A stretch of DNA of 64,000 bases. Source: Ectobius pallidus (lineage: Eukaryota; Arthropoda; Insecta; Blattodea; Ectobiidae). The notes under the pieces were generated by a model. It saw nothing but the letters and a program-made list of their open reading frames with translations, did not search any database and had not been told where the DNA came from. The stretch covers positions 155,696,422-155,760,421 of the forward strand of contig CAXKWD010000002.1 in the NCBI GenBank assembly GCA_964059195.1, written 5' to 3'. How positions within the stretch are numbered: position 1 is the first letter of the stretch; each line of letters opens with the position of its first letter. The position numbers and the translations under genes were made by a program. Positions 21,095-32,822 of the stretch are shown here, one piece after another.

Positions 21095-22494
21095 GTACTG
21101 TATCAGCATGGTCATTCCTTGACATCTGTTTAAGGATGTTACAGTATAATTACAAATAATTTTTACTATCATTTATATTTCCTATTTAACAAGCATTCCA
21201 TGAGTGAGTGAGCCTATGAGTGAAATTTAAAAATCTTGAAATCATTGCTATGAGCAGCTGTAGTGAAATCCTAAGATATTGAAATTGCATTTAAAGGGGA
21301 AGGAACATTCTACAATTCTTTTTTCCTTGAGTTTATCACCATCAACTAAGGAAGATAGTAGTCGTTGGGTGGTAGTCGTACATTGTAGGTTGTCAGGTTG
21401 GCCCTGGATGACCTTTAAAGTAGACTCTGTTTCTGTTGTGTAATTTTTGTCTGTTGACTATTTTTTATACACTGGCCTTTCACTGAAGTGTCATTTTTGT
21501 TCTACTGTAGTTCTGTTTAGGGTTTTCTGCCTCAAAAGTGTTGAAAATTACTTTATGGAATACAGTCGTTGGACATGTCCCGTCTGTCACATTACCTGTC
21601 CCGTCCATCACATATCATTTATCTTTTAAGAATCTGAAATTTGTTAATGAACAATGTGTAATTCTTAGAGTTTTAATTTCATGTGTAAGTTAAATTTAGT
21701 TTTATATGCATAACTCATATGAGGCTCAATATTTGTCCCATCCATCATGTCATTATTTTTCTGAATTGCAGACAGAAATGGTGGTGGATTATTAAAATTG
21801 CAATTTAGTAAATTCTTATTTACTAAATAACAAAACTTTTGACTCTAGGAATAAATCAATGATTTAAATAAAAAATAGGCTATTAATTTTGAATTTTCTA
21901 ACTCTGTGTGTCTCGTCCATCACTTGTGGAATGCATGTTAAGCATTCAATTCAATATTTTAATGTTAATACAATAAAAGCTGCTATCAATGGAATCTTTA
22001 TGAATCTTAAAAATATACTGGTCCCATAAATTACGGTTTATATTTCATGTGAATTTACCTGTAATTATCAGAACCCCTCTGATATGGAAACAGAAAGCTA
22101 TTTTGCATCTTTATTGGACAAATATTTAGTTTTGAATCCAGTAAATATTAAGAGGCCCTACTGTGAAACAGGAAAATGTGTTCTGAATTACCGGTACTTG
22201 GATGACCCTGATACAGTGACAGAAACAGTCTTTGGACATCCTTGAATTGCCACTGCCCTGCTCAAGAATTTCTTTTGGTACCCTTAGGATTGTTTCTAAG
22301 GTGTAACTGTACACTGTAGAAAGCGATGGGGAAAATCTGGGAAATCCTTCAGTCAAGGTCATAAAGTAGGTCACTTTACCTGCTGAACAATTACTATCCA
22401 TGTGCAGCAACTTTCTTTAGATTTGATTATTGTAATCGTGTGTTAAAATAGTGGCAGGCAGAAAACATGTCATTTTGGATGTTAACATAATAAT
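21095..22494. other. Start of 8.1-kb intron B-C; interspersed degenerate motif
   Basis: Intron B-C spans 21095-29243. In 21569-21925 the motif TGTCCCGTCCATCAC recurs in degenerate form at about 21569, 21597, 21736 and 21909. This suggests subterminal repeats of a decayed DNA transposon. No coding similarity is seen. Confidence 0.45.
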
Positions 22495-22980
22495 AATAAT
22501 AATTTTATTTCATCCAGTGTATCAATTACATATTGATTTTGGACATGTCTAAATACAGACTATGATCATACCAGAATACAAGATTCATTAATTAATAGAT
22601 ATCATAGAACTATTTACCCTAGGCCTATATCTGATTTAGAGTTCATCTATCCTGTAAAGTGCTTTTTCACAAAGGTAGCTCTTTAATTTTTGTGTAAATT
22701 TTTTCCCAGTGCACTGTTTTAAAGTGTTTGGTAGTTTATTATTGAACTGTACCCCAATTACATATGGATCCCTGTTTGATGATTTTATAAAAGTTAATGA
22801 AGCCAGTGAAAAAGATAAGTTGTTGGTTAAACAGATTGTGGTAAAATTTAATGTTTTCAAGACACAAGTTATGACATGAGAAAAAATTGGAATCACAGAA
22901 ACAGTGGTTCAATGGAAATGGTTCAATGAAACAACAACTAAGAGTGAGTGGGAATGAGATGATCAACAACAACTGCTTAT
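22495..22980 (-). mobile_element. CR1-like LINE 3' fragment with (TAA)n tail
   Basis: On the minus strand the C-terminal tail YVIGVQFNNKLPNTLKQ, FTQKLKSYLCEKALYRIDEL is readable. It is followed by a short 3' UTR and an (ATT)n tail at 22489-22505. This tail domain ends many CR1/Jockey-like polyproteins. The copy is strongly 5'-truncated. Confidence 0.7.
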
Positions 22981-23040
22981 AATGGAAAAAAAATTATGGT
23001 CCCTTGAGATTCTGTTACAGCCAGGTTTCACTGTAATATC

Positions 23041-23570
23041 TAGTACGTTTACATGCAGGATTCAGATTGATCTGAGTCTGTTCCCCTTGCTAGAGTCGTC
23101 ATGTAAACGGGAACTCAGTCCAGAATGAATTTTCGATCCAATCCTCTGTAAATGGAGGAACGGATTGGATTCAAGTCGTATTCAATTCCATGTAAACGCT
23201 AGCGAACTCAATCCTGGTGCGCGCGCACACACTTGCATGGCATTCGTCATTTTGTTGTCAGCTGATCGTCAATTTAATAATTAAAAACAATACACTATTA
23301 TATTAATATTATTGTCACTCTTTTGTGTCGTAATTTGTTTATGGTGACTAGAAATTATCGATAGAACACGCACTTTTATATTATTTTTAATCACGGAATA
23401 AAAACGGCAATTGTTTAAACAGGTTAGCCATAGAAATAGCCATACATAACCTTGTTATCCAATAGTCCAACAAATCTCAATCTAATCCTAGAACTTGCCA
23501 TGTAAACAGGGAACGTATTGAGTTGGGATCGGATTCAGAAGGATTTCAATCCCGCATGTAAACGTGGTAA
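23041..23570. mobile_element. MITE with CGTTTACATGC-type ends
   Basis: The left end reads ACGTTTACATGCAGGATTCA and the reverse complement of the right end reads CACGTTTACATGCGGGATTG. Both subterminal regions carry further ATGTAAAC and AATCC motifs in inverted arrangement (for example near 23101, 23190 and 23500). The size is about 530 bp and the interior is non-coding. The target duplication is short and ambiguous (TA or GTA), so the superfamily is not settled. Confidence 0.6.
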
Positions 23571-23608
23571 TAATAGCACCCGTAGCATCTTGGTACGTCT
23601 ATTTACAA

Positions 23609-23645
23609 GGCATATTCATAAAGTAAGGGCCGTTTGGTCATTTAA
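23609..23645 (+). repeat. Detached mariner terminal repeat
   Basis: GGCATATTCATAAAGTAAGG followed by GCCGTTTGGTCATT is the kind of terminus expected for the mariner copies at 24740-25207 and 28551-28990. The latter ends in AATGACCAAA, its complement. It is probably the left end of the same mosaic. Confidence 0.5.
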
Positions 23646-23907
23646 AAAAATAAGCTCATGAGAAATAACTATTCATGTATCAAGTATGCAAAATAAGGCT
23701 GTAGCGGACGAATCTGGACAAATTACTGGATGAGTCCACTATAAATTTTTGTGTATCTGGTGCATACAATAGTTTTTAGTAAAAGTTCAGTAATTTTACT
23801 ACTAATGAGCTCAGTTTATCACTCATTTTCAATGATTCTGTGTAAAGAAAGCAAAGATAATGGTGAATGTATCAGTAGCATCTGTTTATAAACTTTAAGC
23901 TATGTTA

Positions 23908-24060
23908 CAAAAAAGATTGCTATGGAGCACTCAACTTCACTAATTTACATGTACTTACACATGAGGTGTTTCACAAGCATCTTGCTTGTATCCTCAAATG
24001 AGGTCCACTGACGCGTCATGTAAATTAGTGAAGTTGAGTGCTCCATAGCAATCTTTTTTG
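23908..24060. mobile_element. Short hairpin MITE, perfect 47-bp inverted repeats with flanking TA
   Basis: The arms 23905-23951 and 24017-24063 are perfect reverse complements (47 of 47), starting TTACAAAAAAGATTGCTATG. The loop is 65 nt. TA at 23906-23907 and at 24061-24062 would give element termini CAAAAAAG...CTTTTTTG. This fits a Tc1/mariner-type MITE. Perfect arms imply a recent insertion or gene conversion. Confidence 0.75.
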
Positions 24061-24185
24061 TAATATTTGATTACTTCACTGTGATTCCCGCATATAATAG
24101 TGTTTATTTAAGCTATGTCTTAATAATATGTTCGCTCCTGCCCCCCAGTCATAGAAAATATAAAAAAGTAACTAACTAACTAACT

Positions 24186-24490
24186 CTGTGGTGCTAACAT
24201 CCCAGAAGGAACAAGGCCTACCACCCGACCGCTGCGTCATCTACCATAGGCAGACAGCAGGATTGGGGGGCATGTGGTCAGCATGCCAACACCCATGGCT
24301 GTTAATGGCTGTTTCCATGACCGGAGCCGCTACTTCTTTATCAAATAGCTCCTCAATTTGAATCACAAGGCTGAGTGCACCCCTACCAGTCCTCCCTACC
24401 TCAGAAAAATCCTAGGAGGTACCGGGAATCGAACACGGGCGATGGATCTGTAGTCATCAATGCTAACTAGAAGATCATGCCAGCGGTTAA
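24186..24490 (-). mobile_element. tRNA-derived SINE (family 1)
   Basis: A well-preserved copy with the head at its right end when read on the minus strand. The plus strand shows GGGAATCGAACACGGGC (box B complement, slightly damaged) and TCAGCATGCCAACACCC. The 3' tail, (GTTA)n in SINE sense, is visible as AACTAACTAACTAACT at about 24170-24185. Length is about 305 bp. Confidence 0.82.
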
Positions 24491-24739
24491 TATAAACAAT
24501 TATTATTATTATTGAATTTATTTCTTAAATTCAAGATTTCTAAATGACAAGTTTTACTATGCTTGTTAATATGTTAATAGATAATGAACAATAAAGCTCT
24601 TAACGTGTAAAATTGAACTTACACTGGGAGACACTATAGAGACATCTAGGAGCCACAGTTGGAAATATGATCACTAGGGTTATCATGGCAACTTTATTGG
24701 CCTAGTACTGTAAAATTACTTTACCGTGCTAGTATGGTA

Positions 24740-25101
24740 AAGTGCTACTTTCCGGTATGTTAGCAGTCCGAGAAATAGCCACTTCACAGTTTTTATTGAT
24801 AGTTTTAATTTACTACATAACTACTTCATTTTTTTCACGTAATCACCATTCTGTTCTAAGCACTTTTTGTAATGCTCCACCAGTTTCTTTAAACCTCTGC
24901 ATAGAAGTTCGCTGCCTGGGAATTGAACCAGTTGATTCCGAGAGATTGCTTAAACCTTTTTGATTTTGATGAACTTGAATGACACCACTTTGACTGTTCT
25001 TTCAATTCTGCGTTGGTGTAGGATATCCATGTTTCGTTGCACATAACAATATGGGAAAACAGATCATCTCCATCTTGTCGATAGAGTACAAAAACGCTCA
25101 T
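24740..25101 (-). pseudogene. Mariner transposase, middle/C-terminal fragment (inverted)
   Basis: The minus strand encodes YRQDGDDLFSHIVMCNETWI, where the first catalytic aspartate region reads NETW instead of DETW. It then jumps to KSKRFKQSLG and INWFNSQAANFYAEV, close to the C-terminus. A stop and further frame breaks follow, and the 3' UTR matches the plus-strand copy at 28860-28945. It abuts the plus-strand N-terminal fragment at about 25098. Confidence 0.75.
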
Positions 25102-25220
25102 CCATATCCAGTATTCAGACCGACAAAATCGTTAAACAAGTGAACCAAAAACTGTGAAGTGATTGAGGATTGATGATTAGAGCTCTGGCTGATGAATTTC
25201 CACAAGTTGGATGCACCTCT
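25100..25220 (+). pseudogene. Mariner transposase N-terminal fragment, split by LINE
   Basis: Reads SIQTDKIVKQVNQKL, then (after stops) LMIRALADEFPQVGCTS, the second helix-turn-helix region of a mariner transposase. It is interrupted at 25220 by the LINE. The sequence resumes at 28551 after the 13-bp duplication. Confidence 0.75.
25208..25220. repeat. 13-bp target-site duplication, left copy
   Basis: TGGATGCACCTCT occurs at 25208-25220 and exactly again at 28551-28563, bracketing the LINE and lying inside mariner coding sequence on both sides. Confidence 0.88.
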
Positions 25221-28200
25221 TCTTCTTCTTCTTCTTCTTCTTCTTCTTCTTCTTCTTCTATAGCACTACAGCCCAAATTGGGCCTTGGCTTCTCTCAATC
25301 GTTGCCTCCACTCTTCTCTGTTTGCTGCATCCTTTTTCAGGCTCCTACTATTCAGTAAGCTTCTTCCATCTTTTCTGACTTCATCCATCCACCTCTTCCT
25401 TGGTTGCCAACTGGTCTTTTCCATACATTTTTCCTTTTAATGATTTTAAGGGTATACTCTGATCATCCATCCTTAAAACATGACCTGTCCATTGCAGCCT
25501 TCTTAGCTTCACTACCTTTATTATATCTGGTTCATTATATATAGCCTACCATATATTTCACTGTTGTACCTAATTCTCCAGAATCCGTTTTCATTCACTG
25601 GCCCTAGAATTCTTCTAAATATCCTTCTTTCAAAAGAATTTAACATGTTCTCAGTTTTCTGCGTCATTACCCATGTCTCACAGTCATATATTAATATTGC
25701 TCTTATTATTGTTTTATAGAACCTTATCTTTGTTTTTCTGTGTATTACCTTGGATTTGAAAACAGATATTAATGCAAAGTAAGCTTTATTTGTTTGGGTA
25801 GTCTGTTTTTAATCTCTTGCATTTCATTATTAGTGTTATTAACTATTACACCTAGATATGCAAAATCTTTAACTATTTTTACTTCTGTTTGCTCTGGTTG
25901 TTGTGTATTGTTATTCAAGCTGTTTCTACGGGTTTTTATTAGCAATTTAGTTTTCTCCATATTCACTTGTAAACCAATACCATTAAAGCACTCTTGGAGA
26001 TCTTGAAAGGTTTTACTTAAATCCCTTTTTGTTCTTGCCATTATGTTTATGTCATCAGCATAGGCCACCAGTTGCATGGATTTGTGAATTAAGGTACCAT
26101 CCGTATTTATTTTTAATTTCCTTATTACATGTTCCAGGACAATATTGCTATACCATCTCAGTAAACTCCTCTTGTATTTTATCTCTGAAGGCTGTATTAT
26201 CCATTGTTACTTTAGTCAGTCTCACCAGTTTTTTTGGAATTCCAAAGTTCAGCATAATGCTATACAATGTGTCCCTATTAATAGAGTCATACGCCTGCTT
26301 GTAATCCACAAATAGCTGGTATGCATCTACATTATATTCCCATAACTTTTCCAAGATTACCTTAACAGTAAATATTTGGCCTATTGTTGATTTATTCTTC
26401 CTAAATCCTGCTTGGTGTCTGCCTTTTGTCTGTTCTGTATATGGTTCCAGCCTATTTTTTAATATTGTTGTGAAAACTTTGTAACAATTAAGTTACACAG
26501 TAGGGATATGCCTCTATAATTTGTACATGTCAACTTATCACCTTTGTTTTTGTATATTGGGCATATTACACTCTGCTTCCAGTCTTTTGGTAGTTCCTCA
26601 TTTTCCCGTACTTTGGTTATTATTTCATGTAATTTTTTAGTAATGTGACTGCTATTAACTTTAATTAACTCTGATGGTATTCCATCAATCCTGGCGCTTT
26701 ATTACTTCTTAGCCTGGATATTGCCATCTCCACATCCAATTCATCAGGGCCCTGCAGTTCTTCTTCGTAATCACAATCCCTCATATGCTCTAACTGTTCC
26801 ATTCTGTCATTGGTATCCTCGTTTGTATTCAATAATGTGTTAAAATATTCTTTCCATCTATTTTGTATTTCATTACCATTACTTAAGATCTTCCCATCAG
26901 TATCTCTGCACAATGTTGTCGTGGGATTATATCCTTCTCTTGTCAGCTTAACTCTTTTAAAACCATCAAATGTTCTATTTTCTTTAAAATCTTCGTCAAT
27001 ACATATAAAATGCCTATTTAATGCTATTCTTTTCTTCTTTCTGCAAATTTTGTCTGCGTCTCTTCTTTTGTTTCTATAAAACTCATGTTTTTGGCAGGTA
27101 GGTCTAGCCAGGTATTCTTTATATGCCTTATTTCTATCTTCCATCATTGTCCTGCATTCCTCATCAAACCACTCATTTCTGTCTCTCTTAGGTTCAATTC
27201 CTAGGACCTCCTGCGCTGTTTCTATTATTTGTCCTTTAAAATACTTCCATGATTCATCTACATCAGTTACATCTATTATTGTGCTCTTGTCCAATTTCTT
27301 GTTTATTTCTTCTTTGTATTTACCTAGTATTTTCTCATCGTTTAATTTTTGTGTATGTATTCTATCTTGTCTTTTACCTTTTCCTTGTTTCTGATATTTT
27401 ATTCTGGCCCTGTATTTAACTCTAACTAGATAGTGGTCTGAACTACAATGCGCTCCTCTCTAAGATCTTACATCTAATATGTTGGATGCATGTCTTTTAT
27501 CAACTAATACAGGGTCAATCTGATTTCTGGTATTTTCATCAGGGGATGTCCAAGTCTATAACAAGTGGAGCTTATTATCATATTCTTGCTCATAGCAAAA
27601 TCTATGTCTTTCCCCATTTTCATTTGTCTGATCATGTAAACTATGCTTCCTTATTGCATCCTTATACATTTGCTCCTTCCCAATCTTTGCATTAAAATAC
27701 CCCATAATCAGCTTGACATCATTATCCGGTGCTGAGTTATAAACATCTTTCAATTTATAATAGAATTCATCTTTCATTTCTTCTGATTTTTCCTCTGTAG
27801 GGGCATGTGCATTTATTGTGTATATTTTTTGAAATTTAGATTTTAGTCTAAGAGCTCACATTCTTTTGTTCACAGGTTTGAAATCAATGATAGCATCTTT
27901 AATTTTCTGATTGACTATAAAGGCAGTTCCAAATTCATGTCTTTCTTTCCACTATAGAATACTGTATGTCCCTTGTAATCATAAACCCCGTTCCCTATCC
28001 AATTTGTCTCTTGCAGTGCAATCAGATCTATTTTGTATTTGTCGATTTCATATAATAGCGCTTGGAGAGCACCCTTTTTATAGAGTGAGTGCACATTCCA
28101 TGTTCAAAATTCATTGTCTGTCTGTCATGCCATGGTCTTTTTCCTTGAGATCCGTCCAATCCGAGGCAACGCTTTGATTTTCTGGGTGATAGGGTTTTAC

Positions 28201-28550
28201 CAGGTGGACACCAGCCACCCGCCAAACCCCCAACTTGGCGAACCAGGTTATTTTTTAATCAGGGTTTTCTTCCCCTAGCCTTTGAAGAGCCAACTTATAT
28301 CTGCAAGGCAGCAGGTTAAGTTAGGTCATCTCATCCACCTTCTCTGGCATTGGGAATCACGTTCCTCTTCTGCCTTTGAAGCCGTTGGATGTCCTCTTCT
28401 GGATTGCTTCTTCGTCTGATCTCTCGCCTTTAGCCTGTCCAGCATGGGAGGCCCTGCCAGTAGCTACACTACTGCTGACAAAGCCTAAAGGGTCAACAAG
28501 ACACGCAAGCACCCCCACCTATGTCAAGGTCATGCAATCCCTAGAGTGTG
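25221..28550 (-). mobile_element. RTE-like LINE with (GAA)n tail and 13-bp TSD
   Basis: A 3.33-kb minus-strand LINE containing a 5' leader, AP endonuclease and reverse transcriptase, ending in a (GAA)n tail (TTC repeat at 25219-25258). The 13-bp TSD defines both ends exactly. It inserted into a mariner copy. The protein type (endonuclease with EEKS, MGxFNAKIG; RT with YADD) resembles RTE-like elements; the exact clade is not settled. Many stops and frameshifts. Confidence 0.82.
25769..28225 (-). pseudogene. LINE endonuclease-reverse transcriptase, decayed
   Basis: In order from 28225 downward: DKYKIDLIALQETNWIG (endonuclease glutamate, 28065-28010), HEFGTAFIVNQKIKDAI (27930), EEKSEEMKDEFYYKLKDVYN and LIMGYFNAKIG (27790-27680). 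The normally conserved MGDFN here reads MGYFN, so a catalytic aspartate is lost. The linker 26665-27294 is one open frame of 209 codons (NEWFDEECRTMMEDRNKAY). RT domain A is LFVDYKQAYDSINRDTLY (26300) and the catalytic YADD is in LVAYADDINIMA (26060). The thumb follows with FAYLGVIV. Frameshifts separate all these blocks. Confidence 0.8.
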
Positions 28551-28990
28551 TGGATGCACCTCTACCTACACGATTGTCACAGAAAACAGAAATTGTGTGC
28601 AAGGTGGGTACCAAAAATGCTCACTGACCAGCACAAAGAGGGAAGAATGTTTTTGAGCTGCTATCGACAAAATGAAGATGATTTGTTTTCCCATGTTGTT
28701 ACAGGCAATGAAACACCACCACAGAATCGAAACAACAGTCAATTTATCAGTGGCACCAATAAAGTTCACCAATATCAAAAAGGGTTAAGCAATTTCTGGG
28801 AGTAAATTGGTTCAATTCCCCTGTATGCAGAGGGTTTAAAGAAACTGTTACAAAAAGTGCTTAGAACTAAATGGCGAATATGTGAAAAAATGAAGAACAC
28901 AAGTAGTAAACTAAAACTGTCAATAAAAACTTTCTCTCACAAGTTACTTTTTTTTTAATGACCAAAATATGATTTGTATGCCAAAAACTA
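28551..28990 (+). pseudogene. Mariner transposase, middle and C-terminal fragment
   Basis: Continues the mariner interrupted at 25220: ENRNCVQGG-type frame, then RWVPKMLTDQHKEGRMF, then YRQNEDDLFSHVVTGNET. The aspartate of the DETW motif is replaced by N and the following W is lost. Then come INWFNSP, VCRGFKETV and KNEEH-like C-terminal blocks with frame breaks. The right terminus near 28955-28990 includes AATGACCAAA, matching the terminal repeat at 23609-23645. Confidence 0.72.
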
Positions 28991-29243
28991 TAATAATGTT
29001 TCGAAACAAAGTAAGTGCCACGTGTTTAGATCCCCACTTTTCAGAATGATAGGTAAGAAATTTTCTATAAATATTATTTTTGTGATTACTATTTTTAATA
29101 ATGTTTTGTGCTGGTACTTAATCTATGGTGGATGAAAAAGATGTTCCTTGACCATATGCAAGCACTCTGTATGTCCATTAATTACCACACATAAGATTTA
29201 ATAGTCCGAAAACTTATTAATATAATGAAATGTTTGTACACAG

Positions 29244-29374
29244 ATAATTTGGATGCGACGGAAATACCCGACCATAGTAATGTACAGAGAGTAGCAAGTC
29301 TTCTGGGTGTTCCAAAGCAACCTCTTATAGATGCTCTAACAAGAAAAACAATTTTTGCTAGTGGTGAAACAGTC
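29244..29374 (+). CDS. ck: Myosin VII heavy chain, motor-domain exon C
   Basis: A 131-base exon. Its first two bases (AT) complete the aspartate codon begun in exon B. It then reads [40 protein letters not shown] and ETV. This is the segment of the myosin VII head just before the loop leading to switch II. Acceptor: GTACACAG|AT at 29243. Donor: GTC|GTAAGT at 29375, phase 0. It joins in frame to exon D ([11 protein letters not shown]), exactly as in Drosophila ck. The asparagine, serine and glutamine substitutions are conservative, and the exon shows no damage. Confidence 0.94.
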
Positions 29375-29620
29375 GTAAGTAGTTTTCATTTATATTACAT
29401 TTCACAGAATCTTTACCTATTATAAGCAAGATAACTAGTTTTATTCTATAGAGAAAGTTGATAAAAGTGAAGTTATTATAGTAACCCCATAAGCCAAACA
29501 TTTAAGTGCCAGGGAGCCTCCTGTGGATTTACCCTGCACCAGTATTTAAATCCCATTCATAGCTTTGAATTTCATCATTTGAATTTTTGTATTTAAATAA
29601 ACTGTTTGTTTGAAAGTTAT
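29375..29620. other. Start of 24.9-kb intron C-D
   Basis: The intron runs from 29375 to 54227 and holds most of the nested transposons. No other exon of myosin VII is expected between exons C and D from the protein order, and I saw none. Confidence 0.75.
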
Positions 29621-29642
29621 GAAACTTTCAACAAATAATTTC

Positions 29643-29645
<3 letters not shown>
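29621..29645. repeat. 25-bp target-site duplication of the CR1 LINE, left copy
   Basis: The 25 bases at 29621-29645, beginning GAAACTTTCAACAAATAATT, are repeated without change at 33899-33923. Confidence 0.9.
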
Positions 29646-29685
<40 letters not shown>

Positions 29686-29809
29686 GTTTATTCATCCTCT
29701 GAACATTTACATGTTATGGGATATGTTAACTATACAAGATCAGACAGAGTTGTGTTACAGTTTGCATATAGAACAGAGAGAGAAAACATTAAATCTTATT
29801 TACATTTAT

Positions 29810-32700
29810 TTACAGTGAAAATAATTCAGCATTGTGGCATTTTTCTTCAAATTCCTCTACACTGTATATGGCATTCTTTGTTAAGAATTTTTTGATGTAG
29901 GTCATGAAGTGGTTTGTTTTGAGGTTTCTAATTTTGTGTGGGAGGTTATTATATAGTTTGGGACCTATGTGCTTATAGCTATTGTGTGTTTTTGATAGTC
30001 TTAAATATGGGGTGTCTAGGTCTGTTTTTTGCCTTGTGTTGTGGGTATGGATCTGACTGCGTTCACTAAAAAGATGTTGGTTCTCCTTTGTGTAGGACAG
30101 AGCATGAGATATATAGAGAGATGGTTGTGTCATGATGTTGCTGTTCCTAAAAGCAGTTCTACGCGTTTTTTGGTTATCTATGTTATATATACATCTAATG
30201 GCCTTTTTCTGCCATTTAAATACGGTTTTTGTTCCAGCAGAATTGCCCCAAAGAAGGATCCCATATTGTAGATGTGAGTGAAAAAGAGCATGGTATACGG
30301 TCAGTAAATGTTTCTCGCTGAGCACAGATTTAAGTTTACGAAGGAGATAAAGAACTCTAGAGAGTTTTTTTACAGAGTTGTTCTGTATGTGCATTCCAGG
30401 TCAGCTTTTCATCTATGTATATGCCTAACAGTTTCACAGATGTCTTCGGATTTATGTCAGTCAATGAGTTGTTGAGATGAAAGGTGATTATTTCAGTTTT
30501 GTCTTGGTTCAACAATAGTCTGTTATGTGCAAGCCACTGGGATGCCTCATTAAAGACTTCCTCGTTTTTGGTTTATTAGTTTAATTATGTCTGAGTCAGT
30601 TGTAATTAGGGTTGTTTCATCTGCATATATAACCGATCTACAGGACAGATTAGGGGTTAAGTCATTTATAAAAATAATGAACAGAAGGGGTCCTAAGACT
30701 GAGCCCTGGGGGACGCCTATGTTGATTTCTAGCATGTTGGAACGTACTATCTGGTGTCTGTTGGAAAGGTATGATTCAAGAAGGTTTAGTTCAGTACTTC
30801 TAATTCCGTAATGTTTTAGTTTTGTTATCAATAAGTTATGCGGAACAGTATCGAAGGCTTTGCTCAGATCTAAGAGTGTAGCACTTACATAATTATGTGA
30901 CTCGAAACCATTTAGAATTTCTGTGATGGCTGATTCGACAGCTTTTGTGGTGGAGAGTCCTGGTCTGAAGCCAAATTGAGAGTCATTAATTAGATTATAT
31001 TTTGCAAGGTATTGTGTTAGTTGATCTTTTATGCATTGTTCAATAATTTTCGATAAGATGGGGACAAGTGCAATTGGTCTGTAGCTACCAGGGTTTGTTT
31101 TTTCCCCTTTTTTGTATATTGGTACAATGATAGAGATTTTGAGACAGTCCGGGTACACTCCTTCAGCTATTACTCTATTTGTAATGTGGGTTATGGGTAA
31201 GAGAATTATATCAATAAGTTGTTTTGTTAATGTGTTAGATAGGCCATAGTAGTCTTCGCTTTTAGAATTTTTCATCTTGCGCACTATTTTAAGTATGGTG
31301 AGAGGTTCAACGTATTTCCAGCTAAGACGATTTAAGGCACTTTTCCTAGCTGTAGAGTGGTTCTCTAGTGATTCATTAGGAGGATGATTTCCTTTAGGAT
31401 TGTCGCCCAACTGGTTGACCATGGTCTGGATTCCATTTACGAGAAAATTATTTAGATCATCAGGTGCTATAGGGATGTTCATTGTTTGTTGTGTCCTACC
31501 GGTTTCAGATTTAACTATTTTCCATGCTGTTTTGCATGTATTTCTAGCGTTTTTTTTTATAAGAGAATCATTGTAGTTAGTTTTTGCTTTAATAATATCC
31601 TTTCTGTATGCATTTCTTATGTATTTATAGTTAGTCTTATCTTCAGCTGAGCCGGTTTTGGCTACCTTGTATAATGTATTTACAGTCTTCCTAAGTTGAT
31701 GCAAGTATGGGGTGTACCAGCTTTTGTGGTTTTGTGTGTGTTGTTGTAGTTTATGTTTGTTTATAGTCTTTATTTTCTTGGGACAGCAGGTGTTAATTTC
31801 TTGGGCTAAATTAAGAAGAAAGAGGTTACAGGCCTCGGTTGCAGTGTCAATGTTCAAAACTATTTGCTCCCAGTCTAAAATGCAGAGATTTTGTCTAAGT
31901 TTTAATAGGTTGTATTCCTTCATTTCTCTGTAATTAATTGTTGTAGTCTCGTGTTGATTGAGGCACGGAGGTATGGGGAATTGCACCCATATTGCAAGAT
32001 GGTCTGAAAGCATTGGATCTACGATATCATAAGAAAGGCTATTTTTATGCATGTTTGTGATTATGTTGTCAAGGCATGCATTATTTCTAGTTGGTTTGTT
32101 GTTTAGACAGTAGAGGTCATAAGATCGCAGTGTATTGTGTAAGATAGTTTTTTCATAGGTTGTATTTAGCGTGTTTACATTTATGTCACCAAGATATAGT
32201 ATTTTGTAGTTTTTATATCTACTCAGGTATAGGTTCAGCTTTTCCCATTGGTTCAAAAAGGACTCTATATTAGATTGGGGTGTTCGATATAGGGAAAAAA
32301 CAATTACTTTAATTTGGGTAAAGAGCAGGCCGACTATCTCAAAGATTTCTTCTGTACAGAAGGATGTTAGGTCTAGTTTTTTGTAGGGTACCTTAAAATT
32401 GTTTTTGATGTATATAGCTACTCCACCGTGTTGTTTCTTGGATCTGCAAAAAATGTCACCAATCTGATAGTTCCTGGGGACATATAGGTTGATTCCTTCA
32501 TTTGCGAGCCAGTGTTCATTTACACATAGTATGTTGTAGTTTAGGTCCTCGAGGAAGAGATCAAGTTCATGTAGGTTGTTGCGAATGGATTGTAGATTTA
32601 TGTGTAAGATGCTTACACAGTTAGAAGCAGGTGCGGATGTCTTATGTTCACGCCAATTTGTATCGTTACTTGTGGGCCCAACTAGTTTTTTGGTGTTGGA
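29810..32700 (-). pseudogene. CR1 ORF2: AP endonuclease and reverse transcriptase, active site altered
   Basis: The endonuclease begins near 32650 (HINLQSIRNNLHELDLFL), with LCVNEHWL, ILYLGDINVNT, then DPMLSDHLAIWVQF at 32000, so the catalytic D and H motifs are recognisable. The RT frame 30550-32256 contains SFRPIAL-like SYRPIALVPILSKI, domain A (LLDLSKAFDTVPHNLL), domain B (IGVPQGSVLGPLLF) and the catalytic motif, which reads YADET instead of YADDT: one essential aspartate is a glutamate. A frame break follows at about 30550-30400. The thumb/tail lies at 30394-29810 (YHALFHSHLQYGILLWGNSA, FTKNAIYSVEEFEEK-like tail). The element therefore cannot retrotranspose itself. Confidence 0.85.
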
Positions 32701-32822
32701 CTGTTTTCAGTGTGTGGGCTGTTTTCCGTGCGTGAAGTAGTTTGTGACACGGTATCTGAAATAGACCTGGATATGGCTTCACATAGTAGCCTTTTCCCTC
32801 TTTTGTTGAAATGTAGGCTGTG

